Origin: Pirellulaceae bacterium | Lineage (GTDB): Bacteria > Planctomycetota > Planctomycetia > Pirellulales > Pirellulaceae | NCBI GenBank assembly: GCA_029243025.1 | Contig: JAQWSU010000021.1 | Location: 110,512 to 174,511 of the forward strand | Reading direction: 5' to 3' | Length of the DNA stretch: 64,000 nt | Shown: positions 1-9,080 of the stretch, in pieces | Position numbering within the stretch: the first letter of the stretch is position 1 | How the letters are laid out: each line of letters begins with the position of its first letter | The notes under the pieces: generated by a model | The model's database searches: none | Told to the model about the DNA's origin: nothing | The model's input: the letters and a program-made list of their open reading frames with translations, nothing else | Position numbers and translations under genes: made by a program

Positions 1-864
1 GCCAGCATGCTTGTGACTCCAATAAGAAAACTCTTTGGCGACGTGAAATGAGCCTTCTTGTCGGCCAGGTTGGATCCGTCTCGCGACGGCTTCGCACTTT
101 TCTAGCTCCTCTTGAAACGTGTCTTCGGGAGTCCCACGTCCCTTCAACAAATGATCGTTATCGCCCACGACTCCAACGCTGACGATGTCGTCTGCCAGCG
201 GGATGTACCAAAACCATGCCTTCTTGTCGCTCGTGAGTAGAATCAAGGTCGTGTTCTTGCTTGGGACTTCCGCTCTCGCGGCTCCGCGGTAGTAGGTCCA
301 GATCGATGCCTTCCTGAGACGGCGATTAAATTCTTGAAGCCCAAGCCGGCTGGCAATCATGGCGGATTGCCCCGAACCATCGACAAGAACTTTTGCTTCG
401 ATGTCGTACGAACTGCCGTCCGTTCGCCGCATTTGAACCCGATGCGGACCTTGCTCTCGAAATTCGATCGCGGTGACGCGAGTTTCATCGCGGCAGACCG
501 CTCCTTTTTCTGCCGCGTTGTCGAACAACATCTGGTCAAAACGGGCACGCTCGACGTGCCAGGTCGTTGATGATTCCCGATCATCGTGTTCGCGGAAAAA
601 AAAGGGCTGCGATTCTTTTCCCGATTGGGTGACAAATTGGACACCTGACTTGGGGACGAAGCCCGACCGCTTCATTTTATCGAGAACACCCAAGCGTTGG
701 AGCGTCCAGTAAGTCTCTGGCATTAACGACTCACCCACGTGGAATCGAGGCACTTTTTCTCTCTCGACGACGAGTGTCGAGTGGCCGGACTCGGCAACGA
801 GAGCGCCCGTGGTGCAACCGCCGGGGCCGCCTCCAATAACAACGCAGTCAAATTGATCGGTCAT
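1..864 (-). CDS. FAD-dependent halogenase-like oxidoreductase (C-terminus beyond window)
   Basis: The reverse strand is open for 288 codons from an ATG at 864 to the window edge, so the C-terminus is missing. The N-terminus has a Rossmann FAD motif, VVIGGGPGG, at residues 8-16, followed by VVERE, which would bind the adenosine. A stretch reading WFWYIP near residue 220 matches the WxWxIP signature of flavin-dependent halogenases (tryptophan halogenase/CmlS type), and a GSGQS segment precedes it. Family knowledge: these enzymes use reduced FAD, oxygen and halide to halogenate aromatic or tethered substrates, but many planctomycete relatives are annotated only as NAD(P)/FAD-dependent oxidoreductases or geranylgeranyl-reductase-like proteins. 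The next gene on the same strand starts upstream at 1793 and ends 38 bp before this one, so the two may share a transcript. The substrate cannot be inferred. Confidence 0.8.
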   Translation of the reverse strand, partial: MTDQFDCVVIGGGPGGCTTGALVAESGHSTLVVEREKVPRFHVGESLMPETYWTLQRLGVLDKMKRSGFVPKSGVQFVTQSGKESQPFFFREHDDRESSTTWHVERARFDQMLFDNAAEKGAVCRDETRVTAIEFREQGPHRVQMRRTDGSSYDIEAKVLVDGSGQSAMIASRLGLQEFNRRLRKASIWTYYRGAARAEVPSKNTTLILLTSDKKAWFWYIPLADDIVSVGVVGDNDHLLKGRGTPEDTFQEELEKCEAVARRIQPGRQEGSFHVAKEFSYWSHKHAG

Positions 865-902
865 AAATTTTCCGCTGATAATTCGTCGTGCGGGGAGCTA
901 AC

Positions 903-1793
903 TCAGCCAAGCAAACTCTGCAGAGCGATAGCAAGATTAGGATGTTGGAAGGTGTAACCGGTAGCTTGTAGTTTCTGGGGGTAGACTCGGGCACTGCTTA
1001 AAAGCAGTGCGTCTGCCATCTCGCCCAGGGCCATTTTCGCAGCAACTGCGGGCATTGGGAAGATTGTCGGTCGTTTTAACACTCCACCCAGGGCTTTCGT
1101 GAACTCGAGATTCGTAGCAGGTTCCGGAGCGACTGCGTTGACAGGCCCTACTAATTCAGCGTGCGAAATCGAGTGCTCGATGGAGCCCACGGCGTCAGCA
1201 AGGGAGATCCAACTCCAGTACTGGCGGCCGTTCCCGACTCGCCCTCCTGCTCCAAAGCGGAACGGCAAAAGCATATTTTTCAACGCGCCACCCTTTGGAC
1301 TCAGAATAATCCCAAAACGCAGGTTGATGACGCGAATTCCTGCGTCTTTCGCCGGTTGTGTCGCGGCTTCCCACTCGCGACACACCTCAGCAAGGTAGGT
1401 GGATCCATTGGAGGCCTCCTCGACCAGTTTTTCGTCGCCCCGATTCCCATAAAAACCGATTGCTGAGGCAGAAACCAACACTTTTGGTTTAATTTCGAGC
1501 TCTGCGAGTGCCTTCGAGAGCAGAGTGGTTCCGTTGACCCGACTATCCCGAATTCGGGCTTTTTTGGCTGCCGTCCAGCGACCGTCTGCGATGTTGTCGC
1601 CGGCCAGGTGGACAACCGCATCAAATCCGGTCATTTGATCGAGCGGCAGCAGACCCTGCTCGGGCGACCAGTGGATCGAGTCCTCTGACCCTTCGGAGCG
1701 CGTCAGCGTGGTGATTTGACAGGAATCTGACGACATTTGCCGCCGCAACGCAGTCCCCACGAGACCGCTTCCCCCGGATACGAGTAATTTCAT
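903..1793 (-). CDS. TIGR01777 family NAD-dependent epimerase
   Basis: A 296-residue short-chain-dehydrogenase-like protein. The N-terminus MKLLVSGGSGLVGTALRR is the nucleotide-binding loop of the TIGR01777/YfcH group. The family hallmarks VVHLAGDNIADGRW (residues about 62-75), SASAIGFYGNRGDE and LRFGIILSPKGGALKNMLLPFRFGAGG follow in order. The frame is open for 22 more codons upstream, but that extension is poor in family features, so the ATG at 1793 directly before MKLLVSGG was chosen. Bacterial members are often linked to cell-division or membrane phenotypes, and their substrate is unknown. It lies just upstream of the halogenase-like gene in the same orientation. Confidence 0.9.
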   Translation of the reverse strand: MKLLVSGGSGLVGTALRRQMSSDSCQITTLTRSEGSEDSIHWSPEQGLLPLDQMTGFDAVVHLAGDNIADGRWTAAKKARIRDSRVNGTTLLSKALAELEIKPKVLVSASAIGFYGNRGDEKLVEEASNGSTYLAEVCREWEAATQPAKDAGIRVINLRFGIILSPKGGALKNMLLPFRFGAGGRVGNGRQYWSWISLADAVGSIEHSISHAELVGPVNAVAPEPATNLEFTKALGGVLKRPTIFPMPAVAAKMALGEMADALLLSSARVYPQKLQATGYTFQHPNLAIALQSLLG

Positions 1794-2120
1794 TGAAGCT
1801 GCCTTTGGAGTATATTCGGGGCTCGTTTCCGATCGATCGTTCGGAGCTATGGAAGTCATCTTAACTCACCTCATGGACGTATCTCGGGTTGCGGGCCAAA
1901 TCGCGGGCCGGCGGACATAACCGATAAAAGGAGACGAAAAATAACTCGAGCTTTCTTGAATGCAAATGGTTCATGCGTTAAGTCTTTGCTACCCAACAGG
2001 TTGTGTTTTTTTGAGTTGGCGAAATTGAGCAAGGTTCTATAGTGGCGCTTGATTCATAGCGATGCGGCGACCGAACGATGGTTGACGCGTGATGGAAACC
2101 CTCGATGGAGCTGGCTTAGC
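1794..2120. other. Divergent intergenic region, nothing distinct seen
   Basis: About 327 bp separate the divergent epimerase and PQQ-propeller genes, so promoters for both should lie here. No convincing inverted repeat, RNA gene or coding frame was seen. The propeller frame is open back to 2049 but without an obvious reason to start there. Confidence 0.5.
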
Positions 2121-3371
2121 ATGAGAAAAAAAAACCTCCTTACGATCGCCGTCTGGGCACTCACCATCAGTTTCGGCTTGCACGCCGGCGCGGCGGAGTC
2201 CGAGTGGAGCCAGTGGCGGGGACCTCAGCGCGATGGGCATGCGTCAGGGCCCGTCTGGCCCGATAAACTGGATGACACATCGCTGGTAAAGCAGTGGGAA
2301 GTGAAGCTGGGGCCGAGTTATTCGGGGCCGATTGTTCGCGGTGATCGGGTGTTTGTGACCGAAACGATAGATAAAAAGTCGGAGCGGGTGACCGCCTTCG
2401 ATCGCAACACTGGCGAACAATTGTGGTCCCAGGAATGGGAAGGTGCTGTGAGCGTTCCCTTCTTTGCTCGATCGAACGGGAGTTGGATTCGCGCGACACC
2501 GGCCACTGATGAAGAGACGCTTTATGTGGCAGGGATCCGTGATGTGTTGGTGGCGCTCGACATCGAAACGGGAACGGAGAAGTGGCGTATTGATTTCGTC
2601 GAGGAACTGGAGACTCCAGTACCGACTTTCGGGTACGTTTCATCGCCATTAATCGATGGAGAATACATTTACGTTCAGGCAGGGGCGTCGGTAATCAAAA
2701 TCGACAAGCAGAGCGGAGACATTGTCTGGCGGTCGATGAACGATGGTGGTGGCATGAACGGTAGCGCCTTTTCCTCGCCGGTCATCGAGACCATGGGAGG
2801 CGAACGGCAATTGTTGGTGCAGAGTCGAACGACACTCGCCGGACTGTCGCTGGAGACGGGCGAACTTCTTTGGAGTCAGGATATCCCCGCTTTTCGTGGC
2901 ATGAACATCGTGACACCGACGAAGATTGGTGAGCGGTTGTTCACGAGCAGTTACGGCGGTAAGTCTTTCATGTTCGGAATTGACAAGACGCCGGAAGGAT
3001 TTTCTGTTTCGGAAAGATGGGAAAACAAAGTACAGGGCTATATGTCTTCGCCGGTGGTGGTCGACAATCACATCTATCTTCATCTCCGAAATCGGCGCTT
3101 TGCGTGTCTCGATGCGGAGACCGGTGAGGACAAATGGATCACCAAGCCGTTCGGTCAGTACTGGAGTCTGTTGGCTCAGGGGGACCGCATTCTGGCTTTG
3201 GATGAACGAGGCGAATTGTTGTTGATCGCGGCAAACCCGATCGAATTTGAGATTCTCGATCGGAAGAAGGTCAGCGAGGAGTCGACTTGGGCTCATCTCG
3301 CTTTCGATCGTGGGCAACTATTCGTTCGAGACCTGAAGGGACTAACTGCCTATCGCTGGGCGAAAGATTGA
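2121..3371 (+). CDS. Secreted PQQ-like beta-propeller repeat protein
   Basis: A 416-residue protein. The start was placed at ATG 2121 because MRKKNLLTIAVWALTISFGLHAGAAES is a textbook Sec signal peptide (basic n-region, hydrophobic core, AxA-type cleavage near residue 24), whereas the 24 codons upstream in the open frame are hydrophilic. After cleavage comes WSQWRGPQRDGHA, the usual entry of planctomycete outer-membrane/periplasmic PQQ-like (YrwL/BamB-type) propellers. Repeated blades contain TGEQLWSQEWEG, TGTEKWRIDF, SGDIVWRSM, TGELLWSQD and TGEDKWITK motifs, each a [D/E]xxTGxxxW strand. This is probably a structural or binding propeller; no catalytic residues of quinoprotein dehydrogenases are evident. 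Confidence 0.88.
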   Translation: MRKKNLLTIAVWALTISFGLHAGAAESEWSQWRGPQRDGHASGPVWPDKLDDTSLVKQWEVKLGPSYSGPIVRGDRVFVTETIDKKSERVTAFDRNTGEQLWSQEWEGAVSVPFFARSNGSWIRATPATDEETLYVAGIRDVLVALDIETGTEKWRIDFVEELETPVPTFGYVSSPLIDGEYIYVQAGASVIKIDKQSGDIVWRSMNDGGGMNGSAFSSPVIETMGGERQLLVQSRTTLAGLSLETGELLWSQDIPAFRGMNIVTPTKIGERLFTSSYGGKSFMFGIDKTPEGFSVSERWENKVQGYMSSPVVVDNHIYLHLRNRRFACLDAETGEDKWITKPFGQYWSLLAQGDRILALDERGELLLIAANPIEFEILDRKKVSEESTWAHLAFDRGQLFVRDLKGLTAYRWAKD

Positions 3372-3427
3372 CAGGCGTTCGCGTCGTGAACAGTTCGCTG
3401 TCAATGGATGGGAAGAGGTAAACTGCT

Positions 3428-4351
3428 TTGGAAAATTCCATGAAGATGTCTGCAGCTGCTTCGCGGTTTGAGAAGGGAGATCTGGTTCGAATCATTCCCT
3501 TTTCGTTGATGCACATCGGCTGCCTTGCCGTTTTCCTGGTGGGTGTAAGTTGGATCGCCGTCATTGTGGCAATGTTGGTTTATTTTGTTCGCGTCTTTGC
3601 ACTAACGGCTTTCTATCATCGTTATTTCTCGCATCGGGCTTTCAAGACTTCTCGCTGGTTTCAGTTCGTGGGAGCATTACTCGGCAACGCAGCCGTCCAG
3701 CGTGGGCCCATTTGGTGGGCAGCTCATCATCGCGACCATCATCGGCACTCCGATCGTATCGCCGACGTGCATTCACCGCACGTTCATGGGTTTTGGTGGA
3801 GTCATACGTGCTGGTTTTTGTGTCGCGAGAATTACGACCTTGAACGTCGTGGTTTGAAGGATTTGTGGCGGTTTCCCGAGTTACGTTTTCTTGATCGCTT
3901 TGAATTTTTTTCGCCGATCGTGCTCGCTATTTCCATGTTTGCTCTCGGAGCGGCATTGGAGGTTTGGATACCACAGTTGGGGACTAACGGATGGCAAATG
4001 TTTGTTTGGGCCTTTCTCGTTTCGACGGTTTTGCTGTATCACGTGACCTATGCCATCAATTCCCTTGCCCACACGTTGGGCAGCCGTCGTTTCCCGACAG
4101 GTGACGAAAGTCGCAATAACTTTTGGCTGGCGTTGTTGACGTTTGGTGAGGGTTGGCACAACAATCATCACTACTTTTCGTCCTCGGCGCGACAAGGATT
4201 CTACTGGTGGGAAATCGATATCACTTATTACGTTCTACTTCTGTTGTCGTGGCTTGGGATCGTCTGGGATCTGCGACCGGTACCCCAACGTGTGTTGGAC
4301 GAGGGGCGAGATTTCACTTTGTCAGCGCGAGCTGAGCAGCGTTCCCCTTGA
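3428..4351 (+). CDS. Membrane fatty acid desaturase (acyl-CoA delta-9 type)
   Basis: A 307-residue membrane-bound di-iron desaturase. The three histidine boxes are visible: HRYFSH (residues 64-69), HHRDHH (about 100-105) and HNNHH (about 244-248). Hydrophobic segments lie around residues 22-60 and 150-200. The enzyme introduces a cis double bond into fatty acyl chains at the cytoplasmic membrane. The start is uncertain: a TTG at 3428 has a GAGG ribosome site 9 bp upstream, while ATG codons at 3440 and 3446 lack one. It is the first of four co-directional genes acting on membrane lipids. The next gene starts 21 bp downstream, which suggests that the desaturase supplies the unsaturated chain modified by the methyltransferase at the end of the operon. 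Confidence 0.9.
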   Translation: MENSMKMSAAASRFEKGDLVRIIPFSLMHIGCLAVFLVGVSWIAVIVAMLVYFVRVFALTAFYHRYFSHRAFKTSRWFQFVGALLGNAAVQRGPIWWAAHHRDHHRHSDRIADVHSPHVHGFWWSHTCWFLCRENYDLERRGLKDLWRFPELRFLDRFEFFSPIVLAISMFALGAALEVWIPQLGTNGWQMFVWAFLVSTVLLYHVTYAINSLAHTLGSRRFPTGDESRNNFWLALLTFGEGWHNNHHYFSSSARQGFYWWEIDITYYVLLLLSWLGIVWDLRPVPQRVLDEGRDFTLSARAEQRSP

Positions 4352-4372
4352 TCTGTACGGACGGATGTTTGA

Positions 4373-5674
4373 ATGCGTATAGCGATTGTCGGCGGTGGTG
4401 TCAGCGGGAATGTCTGTGCTTGGTTATTGCATCCGGATCATGATGTCACCCTATTTGAGGCAGCCGATTATCTGGGGGGGCACACGAACACGATCGAGGT
4501 ACAGACGTTTGACGCGGAGTACACCGTCGATACCGGTTTCATGGTCTTCAATAACCAGACTTATCCGCAGTTCATTCGACTCTTGGAATTGTTGGGCGTG
4601 CCGCATCAACTAAGTGATATGAGCTTCAGTGTCCGCTGTGAACGATCCGGTCTGGAGTATCAAGGTAGCTCTCTCAATGGTCTGTTCGCGCAGCGATTGA
4701 ACCTGTTCAATCCTCGCTTTTATTGGATGTTGAAGGATGTGCTGCGTTTCAATCGGCAAGCTCCTAGGTTTTTACGGCTTGAGGATGATGTTACGACTTT
4801 AGGTGAATATTTAACGGCTAAGAAATACGGCTCGGCGTTTATCCAAAACTATCTGATACCGATGACCGCCGCCATTTGGTCCGCTCGCCCACATGCTGTG
4901 TTGGAGATGCCGGCTCGTTTCCTCATCGCATTCTTTTTGAATCACGGGCTGCTGCAAGCTGCAAACCATCCTCCTTGGCGAACCATATCGGGGGGGGCGC
5001 GTACCTATGTCAAGGCGATTGCCGATTTGATGCCGGGGCGGATTCGATTGAATTCGCCGATTGAAAGTGTGCGTCGGCACTCCGAACATGTGGTGGTGAA
5101 ACCGGTGGGTAGTCAGGAAGAGACCTTCGACGAAGTCATCTTTGCGACCCACGCAGATCAGACGCTACGCATGTTGTCAGATGCGACCGACCAAGAGAAA
5201 TCCGTCTTGGGAAGTTTCGACTACCAGCGAAATATGGCCGTGCTTCACACGGATTCGTCGCTACTTCCCCTGCGAAAGCGAGCCTGGGCGAGTTGGAACT
5301 ATCACATTCCTCAGTCGGAAGACCAGCCCGTAGCCGTGACTTATGACTTGAATCGTCTCCAGTCCCTTGGTGCACCTGCACCCATTTGCGTCACGCTGAA
5401 TCATGTCGACCAGATTGATCCATCCTTAATTCTGGGGCAGATGGAATATGAACATCCAGTCTTCGGATCGGGGACCATTGAAGCGCAACGCGCCCACCGA
5501 GAGCTAAACGGACGTCACCGGACCCATTTTTGCGGAGCTTATTGGGGTTATGGATTTCATGAAGACGGCGTTCGCAGTGCACTAGTTGTTGGGGAGTCTT
5601 TTGGGAAAACACTTGAATCATGCACAGTTGCATCTACGACGGGTTCGTGCGACACCGTCGTTTCCAGCCAATAA
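4373..5674 (+). CDS. FAD/NAD-binding amine-oxidase-like flavoprotein
   Basis: A 433-residue flavoprotein beginning MRIAIVGGGVSGNVCAWLL (GxGxxG at residues 7-12) with an acidic FAD-ribose contact, VTLFEAADYLGGH, a classic flavin amine oxidase N-terminus. The conserved DTGFMVFN segment is at about residues 52-59, and the C-terminal HFCGAYWGYGFHEDGVRSA contains the second FAD-contact motif. In many bacteria this gene is found next to a DUF1365 gene and a cyclopropane-synthase-like gene, as here. In Rhodobacter a related cluster has been tied to methylated and furan fatty acids, so a role as lipid desaturase/oxidase is an inference. It overlaps the following gene by 55 bp, which implies coupled translation. 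Confidence 0.88.
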   Translation: MRIAIVGGGVSGNVCAWLLHPDHDVTLFEAADYLGGHTNTIEVQTFDAEYTVDTGFMVFNNQTYPQFIRLLELLGVPHQLSDMSFSVRCERSGLEYQGSSLNGLFAQRLNLFNPRFYWMLKDVLRFNRQAPRFLRLEDDVTTLGEYLTAKKYGSAFIQNYLIPMTAAIWSARPHAVLEMPARFLIAFFLNHGLLQAANHPPWRTISGGARTYVKAIADLMPGRIRLNSPIESVRRHSEHVVVKPVGSQEETFDEVIFATHADQTLRMLSDATDQEKSVLGSFDYQRNMAVLHTDSSLLPLRKRAWASWNYHIPQSEDQPVAVTYDLNRLQSLGAPAPICVTLNHVDQIDPSLILGQMEYEHPVFGSGTIEAQRAHRELNGRHRTHFCGAYWGYGFHEDGVRSALVVGESFGKTLESCTVASTTGSCDTVVSSQ

Positions 5675-6423
5675 GGCGGGATTTCCAATATCGAATTACT
5701 TACCTTTATCTTGATCTTGCCGAGCTGGATCAGGTTTTTGAGCGATTGTCGCTATTGGGAAATGGTCGTTTTTCGCTGACGTCGATTTACCGACCTGACC
5801 ACCTGGGCAGCCACGAGAGTAGCCTCGATGATGCCGTCCGAAATCTGGTTGCCGAACGCACAAATGTCCGACCAACGGGCGCCATCCGGATGATGACCCA
5901 ATGGCGAACATTCGGCTTCTATTTTAGCCCTATTAACTTGTTTTTCTGTTTTGATGAATCTGAAACGCTCGAGACGGTTGTCGCTGAAGTCAGCAACACT
6001 CCCTGGCGGGAACAGCACAGTTACGTGCTTTGGTCAGGAAACCAGGCGGGCCGTCAGGCGTTGGCCTATCGGCATCCGAAGGATTTTCACGTTTCCCCTT
6101 TTCTGGAGATGGGGCTTGAGTACGATTGGCGGATGGCGGTCCCGAACGAACAGTTCTCTGTTGATCTGAAGACGTTGCGTGATTCGAAATGCCTGTTCGA
6201 TGCGTCGATGCAGGTGAATCGACGTGAACTGTCGAATCGTAATTGGCTCAAAACTTTAGTGCGATATCCCGTTCCAGCAGCACGGATTCTTACTGCCATT
6301 TATTACGAGGCCTTACGAATATGGCTCAGAAAATGCCCGTACTACCCCCATCCCAAAACGAAGGATCCGTCCGATCGACTTCCGAACGAAAATTTGGACA
6401 AGGCAGCGACCAAGGCTGGTTGA
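5620..6423 (+). CDS. DUF1365 family protein
   Basis: A 267-residue protein recognised as DUF1365 from its opening (MHSCIYDGFVRHRRFQP), the YRITYLYLDLAEL strand, MMTQWRTFGFYFSPINLFFCFD and YRHPKDFHVSPFLEM. The family has no established activity. It is nearly always encoded between the FAD amine-oxidase-like gene and the cyclopropane-synthase-type gene, and here it overlaps the former by 55 bp and the latter by 103 bp. That tight packing argues for a common lipid-modification pathway. The basic, tyrosine-rich C-terminus (KCPYYPHPKTK) has no recognised motif. Confidence 0.9.
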   Translation: MHSCIYDGFVRHRRFQPIRRDFQYRITYLYLDLAELDQVFERLSLLGNGRFSLTSIYRPDHLGSHESSLDDAVRNLVAERTNVRPTGAIRMMTQWRTFGFYFSPINLFFCFDESETLETVVAEVSNTPWREQHSYVLWSGNQAGRQALAYRHPKDFHVSPFLEMGLEYDWRMAVPNEQFSVDLKTLRDSKCLFDASMQVNRRELSNRNWLKTLVRYPVPAARILTAIYYEALRIWLRKCPYYPHPKTKDPSDRLPNENLDKAATKAG

Positions 6424-7634
6424 CCGATTGGTCACGTCAGTTGCTATTTCAGCGTTTGGGATCGTTGGGATTTGGACAGCTTGAGATTGTCGAGGGCGGC
6501 GACCGACATGTTTTTGGCAGTGATGCTAATCGGTTGGCTCGATTAGAGGTTAACGACAGTTCTTTTTACAGACATGTGGTGATGGGAGGAGCGCTTGGCG
6601 CGGCCGAGTCGTTTCTGCAAGGCCATTGGGTGTCGGATGATTTGGTTGCCGTTTTTCGTTTGTTAGCGATCAATTCCACCACCTTTCAAAACGTGAATTC
6701 CAGTGGGCGTCTGCTACTCGCACCCGTTAATTTGATCCGTCGTTTGATCACTCGTAATTCGCAATCGGGTAGCCGCAAAAATATCCATGCCCATTACGAT
6801 CTGGGAAATGAATTTTTTAAGCTGTTTCTCGATTCAACAATGACTTACTCCTCGGGAATCTTTGTGTCGCCACAGAGTTCCTTACGAGAATCGTCGATCG
6901 AGAAATACGATCTGATATGCCGTAAGCTGCGGCTGGAACATCATCACCAGTTGGTCGAAATTGGAACCGGCTGGGGCGGATTTGCCATTCATGCTGCCGC
7001 GGAATACGGTTGCCGCGTCACCACCACAACCATCTCTCAGGAACAATTTCAGTATGCCAGGGCGGCTGTCGAAAAAGCGGGGGTGGCGGATCGGGTTGAG
7101 ATTGTTTGCAAAGACTATCGTAATCTTCAAGGCCAATACGATCGGCTCGTTTCCATTGAGATGATCGAAGCCGTTGGCCACCAGTTCTTGCCAGCTTACT
7201 TCCAACAATGCAGTCGCTTACTGAAAAATAACGGTGAAATGTTGATTCAGGCGATCACGATTCCTGATCAGTTTTATGACGATTACCGAAAGTCGATCGA
7301 CTTTATTCAACGCTATATTTTTCCGGGTGGTTGCTTGCCTTGCCTCTCCGCGATAACCGATGCAGTTAAGAGAAAGACCGATTTGCAACTGGTGGGACTT
7401 GACGACTACACGCCACACTACGCAAGAACATTACAGCTTTGGCGAGAAAGGTTTCTCGGACAGCTGGATTCAATTCACGCGCTTGGCCTGGATGATCGTT
7501 TTATTCGGATGTGGGATTACTATCTCGCTTATTGCGAAGCCGGATTTCGAGAACGTATGACAGCTCTTTTGCAGCTGCATTTCGCCAAACCGAATGCTCA
7601 TGGATTTGGGCTGACGTTCGGATCATCCTCCTAA
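6321..7634 (+). CDS. Cyclopropane-fatty-acyl-phospholipid synthase family methyltransferase
   Basis: A 437-residue SAM-dependent enzyme. The SAM motif VEIGTGWGGFAIHAA lies near residues 213-227, preceded by IHAHYDLGNEFFKLFLDSTMTYSSGIF, the family's phospholipid-access region, and followed by SIEMIEAVG and RYIFPGG. Family members methylate or cyclopropanate a double bond of membrane phospholipids; it cannot be told whether this one makes a cyclopropane, methyl-branched or methylated unsaturated chain. The frame is open to 6243, deep inside the DUF1365 gene. ATG 6321 gives a conventional N-terminus and still overlaps the upstream gene. It is the last gene of the desaturase operon. Confidence 0.9.
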   Translation: MAQKMPVLPPSQNEGSVRSTSERKFGQGSDQGWLTDWSRQLLFQRLGSLGFGQLEIVEGGDRHVFGSDANRLARLEVNDSSFYRHVVMGGALGAAESFLQGHWVSDDLVAVFRLLAINSTTFQNVNSSGRLLLAPVNLIRRLITRNSQSGSRKNIHAHYDLGNEFFKLFLDSTMTYSSGIFVSPQSSLRESSIEKYDLICRKLRLEHHHQLVEIGTGWGGFAIHAAAEYGCRVTTTTISQEQFQYARAAVEKAGVADRVEIVCKDYRNLQGQYDRLVSIEMIEAVGHQFLPAYFQQCSRLLKNNGEMLIQAITIPDQFYDDYRKSIDFIQRYIFPGGCLPCLSAITDAVKRKTDLQLVGLDDYTPHYARTLQLWRERFLGQLDSIHALGLDDRFIRMWDYYLAYCEAGFRERMTALLQLHFAKPNAHGFGLTFGSSS

Positions 7635-7680
7635 TCCCCAAGAGGTTGCCAGGCTGTTTAGATTGCTTTGACAGACGCAG

Positions 7681-9000
7681 CTAAGCGTGCTGTTTTTGCA
7701 GGAAATAGACTGGGAGTCCAAGCAAAATGATTAGGAAAGCGACGCCTGAAACCATCGGTTTGTAGAGGATGGCGCTGTACGTCATGAAGCCGCAAGCGAT
7801 CGCAAACACGAACACGCTCCACGGAAAGAATGGAATCCGAAATGGACGTTCCACATTAGGCTCTTTCAGCCGTAGCAAGATCACTGATAGGCTTGTGAAG
7901 AGGTAGAACAGATAGACAGCGGCCGCGGTGTAGAGCAATGTTCGGGTGAAAGTCTCGAGCAAATTGATCAGAATAAGTGCAATGCATGCTTGCAACACCA
8001 AAGCTCGGGTGGGGGTTCCAAGCTTTTGGTTCCAAAGACCGACGGTTTTAAATAAGCGATGCTCGGTACCAACCGCATAGGAGATTCTTGCGCCGGTCAG
8101 GATCAAGCCGTGCATGGATCCGAGTGCCGAGATCGCGATGAGGATTCCTACGGCCGTCGCGGCAATTCCAGGAAATCTGGCGGCGACAACGTCGATGGCC
8201 ACCGCCTTACTCGCAGAGACTCCTGCCATCCCCAATACGTGTACGAAGGCGAGATTGGCCAACAGGTAAAGCCCTAGAACGACTCCTAGGCCGAGCGTCA
8301 TCGCGCGGACAATATTCTGCTGGGGATTTTTGATTTCCGCAGCAACATAAGCCATTTCATTCCAACCCCCAAACGAAAATAAAACCAGCACCAATGCGAC
8401 GCCAACTGGAAAGTTCGCAGCGGTTTCGACCGTATTCGTCTCGCTGGCATGAAATCCGGGCGTGATCAAAGCGATACCGACGATCGACAACAACCCAATA
8501 GCTTTGACGACGGTGAGGGCATTCTGTGTCCATTTGCCCTCGCGGACTCCAAAGATATTAATCGCGGTGAAAATGATGACTGCAAGGGAGGCAAATAAGC
8601 ATTCGATGAATACCGTGTTGCCCGTGGAATTTAACGCGATGCCCGTCACCGCCTGCACATAGCGAGCAAAGACAAACGCCATGACTGCAATGTCGCCTGG
8701 ACGTACAATGGTTAATTGGATCCAGCCAAACAAGAATCCGGCCCAGGGACCATAGGCCTTGCTCAAATAGACGTAATCTCCTCCTTCACGCGGGTAAGTG
8801 GTAGCCAGTTCGGCATAACAAAGCGAGCCGATAAATGAGATTACACCCCCACAAAGCCAGAGTCCCAGTAAAAAACCAAGTTGGTTCGTGCTGGTCGCGA
8901 CGTCAGGGGCCGTCTCATACAAACCGGCTCCAACGATAATGCCGACGATCAGGCAGGTGGTGTCGAACAGCGTCAAGCTTCGTTGGGGTTGCTCATTCAA
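7681..9000 (-). CDS. APC-superfamily amino acid permease
   Basis: A 439-residue polytopic membrane protein with about 12 hydrophobic segments. The N-terminal FDTTCLIVGIIVGAGLYETAPDVA contains the GAG-type substrate-binding break of transmembrane helix 1 in amino acid/polyamine/organocation transporters. YAELATTYPREGGDYVYLSKAYGPWAGFLFGW is the helix 2-3 signature, and FSFGGWNEMAYVAAEIKNPQQNIVRAM is the helix 6 signature of the LAT/APA families. It would move an amino acid across the inner membrane by proton symport or exchange; specificity is not readable. It converges with the lipid operon, whose last stop lies 46 bp away. The downstream-oriented neighbours appear unrelated. Confidence 0.9.
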   Translation of the reverse strand: MNEQPQRSLTLFDTTCLIVGIIVGAGLYETAPDVATSTNQLGFLLGLWLCGGVISFIGSLCYAELATTYPREGGDYVYLSKAYGPWAGFLFGWIQLTIVRPGDIAVMAFVFARYVQAVTGIALNSTGNTVFIECLFASLAVIIFTAINIFGVREGKWTQNALTVVKAIGLLSIVGIALITPGFHASETNTVETAANFPVGVALVLVLFSFGGWNEMAYVAAEIKNPQQNIVRAMTLGLGVVLGLYLLANLAFVHVLGMAGVSASKAVAIDVVAARFPGIAATAVGILIAISALGSMHGLILTGARISYAVGTEHRLFKTVGLWNQKLGTPTRALVLQACIALILINLLETFTRTLLYTAAAVYLFYLFTSLSVILLRLKEPNVERPFRIPFFPWSVFVFAIACGFMTYSAILYKPMVSGVAFLIILLGLPVYFLQKQHA

Positions 9001-9080
9001 GAGGTGGAAGTCCTAGCCAAGGGGATTGGTGGCGTGGCATGATCGTGGAGCTTGCCGGTTAGCTTGGGGCAAATTTTCAT

